Below are positions 11,983-22,004 of a stretch of 64,000 nt of DNA, piece after piece. The DNA comes from Carettochelys insculpta. Taxonomy: Eukaryota > Chordata > Testudines > Carettochelyidae. The position numbers were made by a program, and so were the translations under genes. The stretch lies in the NCBI RefSeq assembly GCF_033958435.1, contig NC_134137.1, positions 123,478,001 to 123,542,000 of the forward strand, given 5' to 3'. How positions within the stretch are numbered: position 1 is the stretch's first letter; every line of letters begins with the position of its first letter. The notes under the pieces were generated by a model that was given only the letters and a program-made list of their open reading frames with translations, was not told the origin of the DNA and ran no database searches.

Positions 11983-13373
11983 TCACCCCGCGGTCTGGTC
12001 AAAATGGGCCTGCAGGGCCTTCTGGACCCGGATCCCCTCGGGGTCCACCTGGCAACTGGGGGCAGCGGGTGGATGCCCATCAGCCCTGCCAGCCTCCACA
12101 GCCCAGCCCTGAAAGAATGCCACATCCTTGCTTTCGACCAGGTTGTGGAGGGCGCTGCATGCGCCCACAATCTGGGGGATGTTGGTGGGGCCCGCATCAA
12201 GGCGGGTGAGGAGACACCTCCAGCGCCCTTTGAGGTGGCCAAATGTGCGCTCAACCACCTGGCGTGTGTGGTTCAGGCGCTGGTTGAAGCACTCCTGGCT
12301 GGCTGTGAGATGGCCCGTGTAAGGGTGCATGAGCCAGGGCCGGAGGGGGTACGCCGCTTCTGCGATGACGCAGAGGGGCATGGTGGTGTCCCCCACAGGG
12401 ATCTCCCACTGGGGGATGTAGGTCTCTGCCTCCAGCCGGCGGCACAGGCCCGAATTCCTGAATACCCGGGCGTCGTGGGTGCTGTCAGGCCACCCAACAT
12501 AAATGTCCAGGAAGCGGCCCCAGCTGTCCACCAAGGCCTGGAGGACCACTGAATGGTAGCCCTTCATGTTCAGGAAGCATCCTCCACTGTGCTCTGGAGC
12601 TCGGATGGGGATATGGGTCCCATCCAGAGCCCCGAAGCAATTTGGGAATCCCAGGGTGGCAAACCCCACGATGGCGGCATCCGGGTCCCCAAGCTGCACG
12701 AGCCTGTGGAGGAGCAGGGCGTTGCTGGTGTGGACAACCTGCAGGGGAAGGACACGGGAGAGCACCAATGAGGGGTGTGCAGGGTGTGTCTGGCCCTCCA
12801 CCCCCAGGGCTCCCCTCCCCTCCCAGGGCTCCCCTCCACCCCCAGGGCTGCCTCCTTCTTCCCATGGGTCCTCTTACCTCCATGAGGACAGCCCCGATGG
12901 TGGCCTTGCTGACGCCAAACTGCTGGCCCACTGATCGGTAGCTGTCTGGAGTGGCCAGCTTCCAGACAGCGATGCCGACCCGTTTCTCCATGCTGAGGGC
13001 ACGCCGCATGGCAGTGTCCTGGTGCCTGAGTGCAGGGGTGAGCCACTGGCAGAGCTCCAGAAATGTCTGCAGGCTCATATGAAAGTTCTGGAGCCAGCGG
13101 TCGTTGTCCCACTTGCCAAGCACCAGCTGCTCCCACCAGTCGGTGCTCGTGGGGTAGCTCCACAGCTGGTGGCGTGTGCGGTGGGGGAGGGGGTTGGAGG
13201 CGGAGGGCAGCGGGGTCTGGGGTTGCTTCCTCCTTCCCTGGGGGCAGCTCCTCTTCTGTGACTAAAAGGTGATCAGCTGCCTCCTATATGGCATTGAGCA
13301 GGGCGAGCACTGCTCCTACAGGGGCGGCTGGGTGGACCTCTGGCTGCTGCTGCTGCTGCTGCTGAGGGTCCAT
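11983..13373 (-). pseudogene. Harbinger DDE nuclease/transposase, disrupted (copy 1)
   Basis: This is the element's nuclease (DDE_4, HARBI1-like), which would cut and join transposon ends. The start ATG is 13371-13373, with a tract of 7 Gln. TAG at 13284-13286 replaces a Trp codon seen in copy 2, and a frameshift upstream of about 13170 separates this start from the conserved frame. That frame then encodes the N-terminal helix region (STDWWEQLVLGKW to KRVGIAVWKLAT). The intron is 12739-12877. Exon 2 runs to the stop at 11983 and contains GALDGTHIPI, GWPDSTHDARVFRNS and ERTFGHLKGRW. The second acidic motif reads AEAAYPL, with GAA at 12358-12360 where copy 2 has an Asp codon. The likely catalytic Asp is thus also lost. 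Length otherwise fits the family. Confidence 0.88.
12739..12877 (-). other. Intron of the copy 1 transposase gene
   Basis: The donor GAG|GTAAGAG and acceptor CCCCTGCAG|GTTGTC, both on the minus strand, are at the same codons as in copy 2 (phase 0). The intron is C-rich on the plus strand with short repeated CCCAGGGCTCCCCT-like blocks. Confidence 0.7.
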
Positions 13374-13445
13374 AACTGCTTCGCTGAGGTGTGCGTGCCT
13401 ATGGCTCTGCAAACCACGTGCTGTGCAGGCTGAATGTGTCTGGGA

Positions 13446-13460
13446 GGGGCCCTTTAAAGG
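13446..13460 (-). promoter_or_regulatory. TTTAAAG box upstream of the copy 1 transposase
   Basis: GGGGCCCTTTAAAGG lies about 75-90 bp upstream of the transposase Met and is retained in the 710-bp MITEs. It is a candidate TATA-like core promoter. Confidence 0.45.
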
Positions 13461-13733
13461 AGCTGCTAGCTGTTGCCCCGGAAGTGCTAGTCTGCCCTGT
13501 GACCCTGTCTGCAGCTGTTCCTGGCACCCTTATTTCGATGTGTGCCACTTTGGCATGTAGACGCTCCCCTGCAGCGCCTACTTCGATGTGATGCTGCCCA
13601 ACGTCGACGTTGAACATCGACGGCACCAGTCCTGGAGGACGTGTAGCTGTTATTCATCAAAATAGCTTATTTCGATGTCCCTACATCGAAATAAGATATT
13701 TCAATGTAGCATACATGTGTAGACGTAGCTAGG

Positions 13734-14145
13734 ATGTTTTAGCCTGACAGCAAAGTCCCCCCTGCTCACACAGATGCTCCATCCCTACACGACAGATGGG
13801 TGCATAAGGAGCTGGTCATCCTGCTGAGTGGTATAATGCGGTGGTTTGTAGAAGACACCAACCAGTTCTCCATCTTGTGCTTTATTTATTAGGACATTAA
13901 TCCATAAGGATTCAAGATAATTTTTTCCAAGTTATCAGTGACTCAGAAATAGGTAATACCATTTTTGACATAAAGTGATACTCCCCTTCCCTTTGCTCAC
14001 TTATTTCATCCCAAATATCTTATAACCATTATTTTTAACATTTCAGCTGTGAAAATCATCCTACCCGGTTTCAGAAATACAAAATGGATCAAACTCATAT
14101 GCATAAAATAGTAATTCAAATTCCTTTGTTTGTTATTTGGGCTCC
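13734..14145. other. Unassigned DNA
   Basis: No feature could be supported between Harbinger copy 1 and the next retroposon. Confidence 0.4.
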
Positions 14146-14158
14146 TAGGAATGGGGTA

Positions 14159-14501
14159 GCAACGAAGGGTCCTGTGGCACCTTATAGACTAACAGAAAAG
14201 TTTAGAGCATGAGCTTTCGTGAGCGCAGACTCACTTCTTCAGATGCTGGTCCTGGAAATCTGCAAGGCCAGGTATAAATAGGCCAGAGCAAGGCTGTTGT
14301 AACCTTGTTGTAACCTTGTTATCCCCAGCCTTGCTCTGGCCTATTTATACCTGGCCTTGCAGATTTCCATGACCAGCATCTGATGAAGTGAGTCTGTGCT
14401 CACAAAACCTCATGCTCTAAACTTTTCTGTTAGTCTATAAGGTGCAACAGGACCCTTCGTTGCTACTACAGATCCAGACTAACACGGCTACCCCTCTGAT
14501 A
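14159..14501 (+). mobile_element. Palindromic retroposon with 13-bp target-site duplication
   Basis: The two arms (about 14159-14300 and 14325-14465) are inverted copies. The centre contains a repeated GTTGTAACCTT. The right side carries an extra block ending CACGGCTACCCCTCTGATA that is absent on the left, marking the intact 3' end. The exact repeat TAGGAATGGGGTA flanks it (14146-14158 and 14502-14514). Each arm has the hairpin core of the family, here GTGAG with CTCAC around a 6-base loop. There is no coding region. Confidence 0.82.
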
Positions 14502-14639
14502 TAGGAATGGGGTATGGCCAATTAAGCAATTTCATCTCTTCGTATTATTAAATTCCTTAATTAGCATTATTCTCAATATCCTGATGTTATTTTGAGTACT
14601 CATATTGTTCTTCTTTTTACCTTCCTCTTTTGCTATTAG

Positions 14640-15290
14640 TTTAACAAACTCCTGAGTACTCTAGGTAGTCTGTCTCCAAGAAGATTGGTAGCCCTTCTAC
14701 TAAGATGGAGGCCATCAAAACTTTACAGTCTTTTGTTCCCATAGAAACTGAATTTACACCACCTATCTATCCAACAGTTCACTTCCAGACGCTCTGTCTT
14801 GCCTGTTCCTTCGCTCCTGGAACATGAAGGATCTCAGAGAAGATCATTTTATAATTCTTCTTTCTTCAACATGCATCTGAGGTCCCTGAAGTCATCTATT
14901 ATCTGCCAGATATCCCTTAATGCAGTGTCATTAATGCCATTATGAACTACCCCAACGGATACTTTTCTGTCTGCTTCAAAAGATTGTCTGGACTTTGAGT
15001 GATGTCTTATATTTAGCTTCTGCAAGGCAGAAGACAATCCTGTGTCTGCCTGTCCCATTCTTTCAGTTCTCCTCTCTCCAAGAAGGATTGTCTCTCTTCC
15101 TTGGTCAACGGGAGAAGAGGCAGGCTTGATTTTTTTTCTGATTGGGTCAAGCTGCCATCAGCAGATGTGTTCCATATATCTCTCTGGTCCCTTGAACCAG
15201 TTGGATTTTGAGACATATCTCCCACACATTCCGCCTTGAAGACTAGGTTATCATTTGGAGATTATTAGCTGTGTGAAATTCCTGATGGTC
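14640..15290 (-). pseudogene. CR1 ORF1 remnant (SGNH esterase region), antisense
   Basis: The open stretch 15058-14849 on minus reads VGVVHNGINDTALRDIW and DDFRDLRCMLKK. These align with the HVGTNDT block and following helix of the better-preserved CR1 ORF1 at 24.0-24.8 kb. Downstream peptides resemble the end of the same domain. The frame is broken by stops throughout. It is an older and more diverged CR1 copy than the one at 22-25 kb, and no ORF2 follows. Confidence 0.6.
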
Positions 15291-15467
15291 ATCTACTGTG
15301 TGATGGTCATACGAGGCCCATCCTCATCTTTCTTCAGCCATGAAGAATGCTCCTGTGACCTTTAGCCTCTCATGGCTCTGAACAGCCAGTCCTCCTCAGT
15401 TTTCTTTCTCTGATTCATTGGTTGGTCCTCCTTGTATCTGTTGCACTGATGTCCAATGACTTACTTG

Positions 15468-16177
15468 GGCTGCGTCTACACGTGCACGCTACTTCGAAGT
15501 AGCGGCAGTAACTTCGAAATAGCGCCCGTCACGTCTACACGTGTTGGGCGCTATTTCGAAGTTGAAATCGACGTTAGGCGGCGAGACGTCGAAGTCGCTA
15601 ACCCCATGAGGGGATGGGAATAGCGCCCTACTTCGACGTTCAACATCGAAGTAGGGACGTGTAGACGATCCGCGTCCCGCAACATCGAAATAGCGGGGTC
15701 CTCCATGGCGGCCATCAGCTGGGGGGTTGAGAGATACTCTCTCTCCAGCCCTTGCGGGGCTCTGTGGTCACCGTGGGCAGCAGCCCTTAGCCCAGGGCTT
15801 CTGGCTGCTGCTGCTGCAGCTGGGGGTCCGTGCTGCATATACAGGGTCTGCAACTAGTTGTTGGCTCTGTGTATCTTGCACTGTTTAATGAAAGTGTGTC
15901 TGGGAGGGGCCCTTTAAGGGAGCGACTTGCTGTTGAGTCCGCCCCGTGACCCTGTCTGCAGCTGTGCCTGGCTCCCTTATTTCGATGTGTGCTACTTTGG
16001 CGTGTAGACGTTCCCTCGCTGTGCCTATTTCGATGTTGGGCTGAGCAACGTCGAAGTTGAACATCGACGTTGCCAGCCCTGGAGGACGTGTAGACGTTAT
16101 TCATCGAAATAGACTATTTCGATGTCGCAACATCGAAATAAGCTATTTCGAAGTTGGGTGCACGTGTAGACGTAGCC
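15468..16177 (+). mobile_element. 710-bp Harbinger MITE, copy A
   Basis: This non-autonomous deletion derivative is flanked by the 3-bp repeat TTG (15465-15467 and 16178-16180). Its ends are GGCTGCGTCTACACGTGC and the inverted GGCTACGTCTACACGTGC. The left ~320 bp matches the Myb-gene end, and the right ~400 bp the transposase-gene end, of the 4-kb elements, including relics of the CAG tract and the CCCTTTAAGGG box; the coding middle is gone. The orientation matches copy 1. Six copies of the word ACGTGTAGAC or its complement lie at 15474, 15533, 15657, 16000, 16086 and 16162. It can only move if a transposase is supplied from elsewhere. Confidence 0.93.
15488..15503. repeat. Perfect 16-bp palindrome in the MITE subterminal region
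   Basis: GCTACTTCGAAGTAGC is its own reverse complement. Related TTCGAA or ATCGAA words recur through both subterminal regions of all Harbinger copies here and are candidate binding sites for the Myb-like protein. Confidence 0.6.
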
Positions 16178-16180
16178 TTG

Positions 16181-16579
16181 CTGTCTGACTCATGGTGTGT
16201 CTTGGATGAGCACCAGGTATTTGAGGCACAGCCCAGGTGAGACACAGTTTTGTGGAAGATTCCAGAGAAAATGTTGGAGACAGATGTAGTTTGCCCACTG
16301 CTTACTGCTCAGATTTGAAATTTGAGATGATACAGAGCCTCATCTGCTATCAGAGGATTAGACAGTCAGGAAAGCTTTCTTCAATCAGTTTTACACAAGA
16401 AATTAGGGTATAATATTTCTATTGGGGACCTCATTACAGTTCCATGTCCATGTCAGCTCAAGGTTAGAGTGCTGCAAGGCTTCTAACAATGGTGATGAGC
16501 TTCACAGCTGAGTATATCTTACCATAGTTCCTGGTCACTAGTGCATCTCAGTCCCTTTTGGTCTCCTCCTGTGACACAC
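16181..16579. other. Unassigned DNA
   Basis: No gene or repeat could be supported here. Confidence 0.4.
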
Positions 16580-16735
16580 AATAATTCAGTCTGCTAAGAA
16601 ATAGAGCACTTTAGCTTAGACTATTGGGTTCAATACAGAGGCAAATGTTGGAGTGTCGTGGCTTGTGTTGGACAGGTAGGCAGACTAGATGATCTGGTGA
16701 TCCCTTCTGGTCTTAAACTCTATAACGCAGCAATG
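16580..16735 (+). repeat. SINE with tRNA-like head and CR1-like tail
   Basis: AGTCTGCTAAGAAATAGAGC and GGGTTCAATAC resemble degenerate A and B boxes. They are followed by CAGACTAGATGATCTGGTGA and CCCTTCTGGTCTTAAACTCT, a typical CR1-mobilised SINE tail ending near 16732. Turtle tRNA-derived SINEs with CR1-like 3' ends are established; assignment to a named family needs alignment. Confidence 0.6.
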
Positions 16736-16979
16736 AAACAAACAAGTTTTTTTATTGTACACTTTTCTCCTTTTATTGTGTCTTGATTACAAACCCTCTG
16801 GGGTGCAGACTGTCTTGATGGCCTGACCCCCTCCAACCCTCTCCCAGAAAAAAGAGTGTGAAAATATAACATGAAGTAAATCATATTTCCAAGGTCAACA
16901 CTACATGAAGCAGAAAATCCCTTAAGTAATAAGCCTGTATGTGAACATGTGAGATCTCCCCACTGGGAACATACGCCTT

Positions 16980-17142
16980 GGGTGGGTCTACACTAAGAAC
17001 TAACTTTGAAGTTAAATTCAAAGTAAGGAGCCAAACTTCAAAGTCCTTACTCCATTCCCAGGAATGGAGTAGTGCCCTGCTTCGAAGTTTTTGCATGTAG
17101 GCGAAGCAACTTCAAAGTTATTTTTGTAGAGTAGACACAGCC
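16980..17142. mobile_element. 163-bp Harbinger-type MITE
   Basis: The left end is GGGTGGGTCTACACTAAG and the inverted right end is GGCTGTGTCTACTCTAC, followed by shared AACTTTGAAGTT blocks. Flanking triplets are CTT and ATT, one mismatch from a 3-bp duplication. There is no coding content. Confidence 0.7.
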
Positions 17143-18576
17143 ATTGGGCTATAATAAAAGGCTAATATTTGCCTCTATTTTTAATGTGCACAACAAAGCT
17201 CTGAGGCAGGACTGTGCATATAAACATGAATCTTAACCCAAGCTGTGTCCTCAGTGTAGTTCCTCCAGGTGAGTTTTCTAACCTTCCCTCAAGCTCAGAG
17301 AGCTTCTCAGCTTTTAATACTCTCCTAATGTCTCTGGGCCTTGTACACAACCATTGAAATCAATGGGAGTCAAAGGGATCAGCCAGCTCAGGGTGGGGGA
17401 TGGCAGAGGTTCTGTCATCATGCCACACCTCTCCGTGCTTCCTTTAAAGTGAGACGACAAGATGCATTCAGTCTGAGTGAGACAGACTCATGGATTCTGG
17501 GCACTGCGCTTTCCCTTCATACCCTTCCTTCGTAAGACAATGAGCAGGAGCTAGCCCTGGATCAGGGCAAGGCAACCTTCAGATGATCTTTCTTCCTAGG
17601 CTTTCCTCCTAGAGGACCAGGATGGTGGGTGGAACTGAATAAAATTTGAAAAAGAAATTTTACAGGTCTCATTTAAAAAGTATATAAAGCTCAATTCTTT
17701 TATGGGTTGTTCCACCAGACCTGTAATTGTAGCAGTTCTGACAGCTTTCAGAAACAAAAGAAGCTTCCAAGAATATTTAAAAAAGTCTTTTAAAACTCTT
17801 TTTTTTCCTGCCTTTGTGTTTGTGAGAGACTCTGGCAGAACTGTGAAACAAGTTCTCTTTGCTCCCTCTATTCTCTGTCAATCATCTGAATCTACACTGC
17901 ATTTAGAATTTGTCACATTATGTGAAGGTGATTTTAAAAATAATCCCTTCCCATTTGTTAAGTGTTGAATACATAACCCCATTGCAAGACTTTGCAAAAC
18001 TGAATTAAACTGATGACTAACTCTGAAAACTATGAAGTTGTTAATGTAAATGTATTAAATATCAGGTATTTTATCTTGCTCTTCTATCTTCAACACAGAT
18101 TTATTGTTTCTTTACTAAAAATAATTTGACTGCTCTGGATCGTTGGAGGAAACTGACAGTAAGTTTATTGTGTGTATATTTTCTGGAACGGAGTCTTGCC
18201 ATTGAGTGCTTGTCTTGACTTCTCCCATTTGAAATCAGAAACAAGTCACCCAATTCACCTGTCATTTATGCCCTTGGAAATAAAAAATAATTCTATAAAG
18301 CTCAGTGTAATTACATCAGCCTCTCTGTGACACTTGTAAGATGAGAATCAGGCCCAAAGAGTCAGTAAACTGAACTACATAGAGCGACAAAACCCGTACT
18401 AGTTGTCAACATTGCAGCCCTAACTTGAAACCAGATGAAGACATTTTGACCTGCTAATCTGTTTATAAGAATAATATTTCACTTAAAACTTATTCTTAGA
18501 ACCACAAAATAATGTTCTCCAATCAGGAATAAGAAAGTGACAGAGAAAAATTTTTGCACTATTTAACCAAATAGTT
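17143..18576. other. Unassigned AT-rich DNA
   Basis: No element or gene is supported. Short open frames such as 17702-17968 show no recognisable domain. Confidence 0.4.
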
Positions 18577-18579
18577 AAT

Positions 18580-18818
18580 GGGTGCGTCTACACTAGGAAC
18601 TAACTTCCAAGTTAACTTCGAAGTTAAGCACTACATTGACGTAGCCAGCAGAGAGTCTCCACACATTTGCCCTTTCTTCGAAGTCCTTACTCCATTCCCA
18701 GGGATGGAGTAGTATCGAAGTTTAACTTCAAAGTACGGTGTGTGTAGATGCTCTACTTTGAAGCTGCTTACTTCTAAGTAAGCAACTTCAAAGTTATTTA
18801 TCTAGTGTAGATACAGCC
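18580..18818. mobile_element. 239-bp Harbinger-type MITE
   Basis: The ends are GGGTGCGTCTACACTAGG and the inverted GGCTGTATCTACACTAG, flanked by AAT on both sides (18577-18579 and 18819-18821). The interior has AAGTTAACTTCGAAGTTAA-type repeats and a block around CCTTACTCCATTCCCAGG shared with the 163-bp MITE at 16980, so the two belong to one family. Confidence 0.8.
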
Positions 18819-18880
18819 AATATGGATTAATAGCAAAGCAAATAAAATAATTAAGATGGACACAAGTTTTAACACCTTAT

Positions 18881-19056
18881 GTAGGGTTACCGTATTTGAC
18901 CTTTCAAAAGAGAGGGCCTCCCTGGGTGGGAGTGTATTTGTCTCAGTATCTACCAACTTACTTTTTATTAATGTACTACCCATACTATAACACATCAATA
19001 CAATGAGTGGTATTGGGGTGCCCTCTTTTCTGAAAGTTCAAATACGGTAACCCTAC
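18881..19056. mobile_element. MITE with GTAGGGTTACCGTATTTGA termini
   Basis: Inverted termini of about 30 bp: GTAGGGTTACCGTATTTGAC then CTTTCAAAAGAGAGGGC on the left, and on the right the inverted GTAGGGTTACCGTATTTGAA then CTTTCAGAAAAGAGGGC. It is about 176 bp with no coding region. The termini differ from the Harbinger families in the window, and the duplication length is unclear (CTTA is nearby on both sides). Confidence 0.7.
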
Positions 19057-19605
19057 CTTACAAAATGTATTTTGAAAAAGCAATTTTAGGATAAAATATT
19101 TTGTAGCATACCCATGTCTTCAAGTAGCATGACATGGGGAGTAAATTTGGCCTATCATTATTACTCTTAGGTCAGAAATTCAAATGAAATAAAGCTAACT
19201 GTAGTTAAATATGAATTCACACATTAATACAAGACAGATTAATAGTCTATTCTATTTTGATTTTCACAAGTACTCATTTTTCAAAAAATAAAATTAAAAT
19301 ATATAATTTATTTTGCATACCAATTTACAGGTTATGAAATAAATAGGTTCTAAGCATAATATAAAACAAAGCAACTGAAATATATCTAGTTGGTTAAACA
19401 TACAAAATGAGAGTGTTAGACCAAAAGCCTCATGTATAGTCAAACTTAGTCAATCTATTAAGTTAGTTTAGTTACAATTTCCCTTTTTCTGTAAATTCAA
19501 GGAAGGGCATCCAGAAACACACCTAGCCCAGGCACACTCTATGCATCTCTCTCTCAGATGAATAAAAGATTAAACGAGTGTCAAAACCTCCATTCACTTA
19601 ACTAG
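19057..19605. other. Unassigned AT-rich DNA
   Basis: No feature could be supported. Confidence 0.4.
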
Positions 19606-19614
19606 GGTCAGAAT

Positions 19615-19719
19615 CACAAAAAAACCCCATGCAGTTCTATAGCACCCTTTTATTTATTTATTTGTTTGTTTGTTTTTGTGAAGCTGCAGATTAACATGGT
19701 TACCTTTCTGAGACTATAA
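19615..19719 (+). mobile_element. Short copy of the palindromic-retroposon family, 9-bp duplication
   Basis: The sequence ends GCAGATTAACATGGTTACC and TTTCTGAGAC, matching the 3' end of the retroposon at 14159. The front is replaced by TTTA/TTTG simple repeats. GGTCAGAAT flanks it (19606-19614 and 19720-19728). It is a severely shortened insertion. Confidence 0.6.
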
Positions 19720-19728
19720 GGTCAGAAT

Positions 19729-20584
19729 GTAACCCAAAAATTTAGCAACAGGATACTAAAACTTCTCAATGACTATTACTTACACTGATATATTTCATTA
19801 GAAAATAAACATTCACATTGCTTTCTCCAGAACTCAGCAGTTATGGTCAACACAGATCTCCTCAGGAAAACTGAACCATTTCTGGGAGGAATCAATGCAT
19901 GAAGGAGCTTCAGAAAATAGGACAGTATTGTGATTCTAGCATGAGCTGGAAGCCTAACAATACTGTGCTACTCAGACTAAAAAGTCAACAGAACATGGAA
20001 TGAAGAATGAGACTGACAGCTCTGTCTCGGCGGCAGCTGAGAGTAGTTGGTGTACAAATCAAAAAATATTGTCCTGCTTACTGCTGTGTGAACAGCAATT
20101 CTTTTGGTGGCAAACCCTCCATTCCCTACCCCTCGTGCTCACTCCACTCCTTCCAAAAATGTTTCATTTCAAACTGAAATGCATTTTTTCAGCTTCTGTT
20201 CCATGCAAAAGGGAAGAAATTCTTCAGATCAAACAGAACATTCTGAATGTGGGAATGAAAAGGGAACACTTCTGAAAGGAAATGTCATTTCAAGCTATTT
20301 TGTTTTGGAAATATCGTTTCAGACCAAACCCCTTAAGGTTTTTTTAAAAAAAAAAAATAAATAAAACTTTATTGTTTCCAGCCACGAATATTAGCCAAAT
20401 TCATGAATAATTCTGGAGCCCTGAAAAATGAATTTGGGGGAAAAATTATTAGCTGAAAAATTTGTCATCCAGCTCTAGTGCTAACACCTCCAGTGACGCA
20501 CAGAACCAGATCTTGGGGTGCAGTGCAACACTGGCATTCTGCTCACTGCCACATAGGTTATCTTACTCTCCATATCAATAGGAC
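19729..20584. other. Unassigned DNA
   Basis: The open frames at 20000-20364 overlap in two frames without recognisable domains and are treated as chance. Nothing else is supported. Confidence 0.4.
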
Positions 20585-20772
20585 TGGCATAGGCTTCCCA
20601 TGGGAGGTTGTAGAATCTCCATCATAGGAGATTTTTAAGAGCAGGCTAGACTAACACCCACCAGGGATGGTTTAGAGGGTGCTTGATCCTGCCATGAGTG
20701 CAGGGGATTGGGCTTGGTGACCTCTTGAGGTCCCTTCCAGCCCTACAGTTCTAGGATTCTGTGGTTCTAGTG
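20585..20772 (+). mobile_element. CR1 3' end fragment, sense
   Basis: TTTTTAAGAGCAGGCTAGAC, GCCATGAGTGCAGGGGATTG and GACCTCTTGAGGTCCCTTCC are the classic CR1 3' terminal blocks. They end in degenerate TTCTAGGATTCTGTGG octamers. It is a 5'-truncated insertion of the usual CR1 kind. Confidence 0.85.
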
Positions 20773-22004
20773 ACTTAGAGTGAGGATGGCTGCTCCAGTG
20801 CTATTAACTCCTCCCTCCTGACAGCACTGGCTGTTGGCCAGGCCAAAGTGACTACAGTCAGAGCTTCTGGACACCTCACCAAACCTCAGCTGCTCTTTCA
20901 CTCTCTTATAGCTACCAGCAGCCAAAGCAGCTTATAGCAGCCTCAAACCAGATGAATATCACACTTGGGCTTGGTCCCTGTGTGTTGTAGGTCCAGAGTT
21001 AGGGGGGGCACAAAGACCCTTGAGCTGCACTGTGCATCACTTGCTGAGATCTGGGCCACATTCTTTGTGCCTTCTCCATTTCTAGGCAGGTGTCTGTGTA
21101 TCATTGGCTTCAGTTGGGGGACTTGTTTTGCAGCCAATGTTTACTGGCCTCCTTCGGCAAGGTTTGGAGGGGCTGCCACGGCATAACAACAGATGGCACA
21201 TGAATTGAAAAGAGGCACAATGACTTGATCATGGATCCAGAACATAAGCAACTGGATAGTCAGGTCTGATTCAACGTAACTGACTTGTCATGGACAATAT
21301 TTCTGTTTTTATAGTGCTTGTCAGGAATGCATTTTCATGTTATGCTCAGTGACGAAACAATGGTGATACTCCGTAGGTGCAGTCGGTGCTAATTTCCATT
21401 CATTTCTAAGAGCGTAAGTTCAATTCAACAATATTCCAGTGGGAATGTGTCTGCGGCAGAACAGTTGGATTCTCTAAGATGTGCACGCTCAAAGTTTGCA
21501 TATTTTCAGTAGGTTGAGCAGTAGCCTCAGTTTTTATTGTGTACTGTGAAATTTTGAAACCATACAATAAATATTTAACATGGGTGATGAGAAGCTGCTT
21601 AGAACTATCACATTTAACAACAGAATAAAAAAAAACAAGCATCATAAATATAAGGTCACTTTTCTAACAGTCTGTGCTCCATACTCTGAAATCTCTAGCT
21701 TGGGTTCTCTGTTGGAGATAACATTCCTAGTAAATTTACCCACGGTTTACTGTAACTGGGCTTCCACACACGTATTCCCTCATTAGTTCAAAGCCTACAA
21801 GGGTGATTACATCCAAAAAAGAACAACAAACATACACACACTGAGAATGGGATCAAACACAGATGAGTTACCATCATGGCAACCTCCTGATGCGTAAGTA
21901 ACAGCTCTGACAAAGAAACCCCTAAACACCTGGCCTTTTATACACAATAAAATAAACCAGAGATGTCACTGTTGGTCATTGGCCCTTAGCTAAAACCATA
22001 TATG
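20773..22004. other. Unassigned DNA
   Basis: No coding region is supported. This is where the missing 3' half of the neighbouring CR1 would be expected, but no RT thumb, C-terminal or 3' UTR sequence was recognised. Confidence 0.45.

Larger units (their letters stand above)
9639..13730 (+). mobile_element. Full-length PIF/Harbinger DNA transposon, copy 1
   Basis: This is a 4092-bp, strongly GC-rich cut-and-paste transposon. The left end reads AGCAGCGTCTATACGTGC and the right end, inverted, reads AGCTACGTCTACACATG. The 3-bp direct repeat AGG flanks it (9636-9638 and 13731-13733), matching the 3-bp duplications of the PIF/Harbinger superfamily. It holds two convergent genes: a Myb/SANT-like protein on plus and a DDE nuclease on minus. 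Both ends carry clusters of TCGA-containing palindromes and inner copies of the terminal GTCTACACGT word. Both genes are damaged, so this copy is not autonomous. It is inverted relative to the element at 32920. Confidence 0.92.

Noticed and set aside
9594..12941. Many long open frames on both strands inside Harbinger copy 1
   Set aside because: They come from very high GC content. Only the frames matching copy 2 and carrying domain motifs (Myb-like, DDE nuclease) were kept.
15468..16177. CRISPR-like or regulatory array suggested by the regularly repeated ACGTGTAGAC words
   Set aside because: Copies are in both orientations with unequal spacing and lie within defined transposon ends with target duplications; this is subterminal structure of a MITE.
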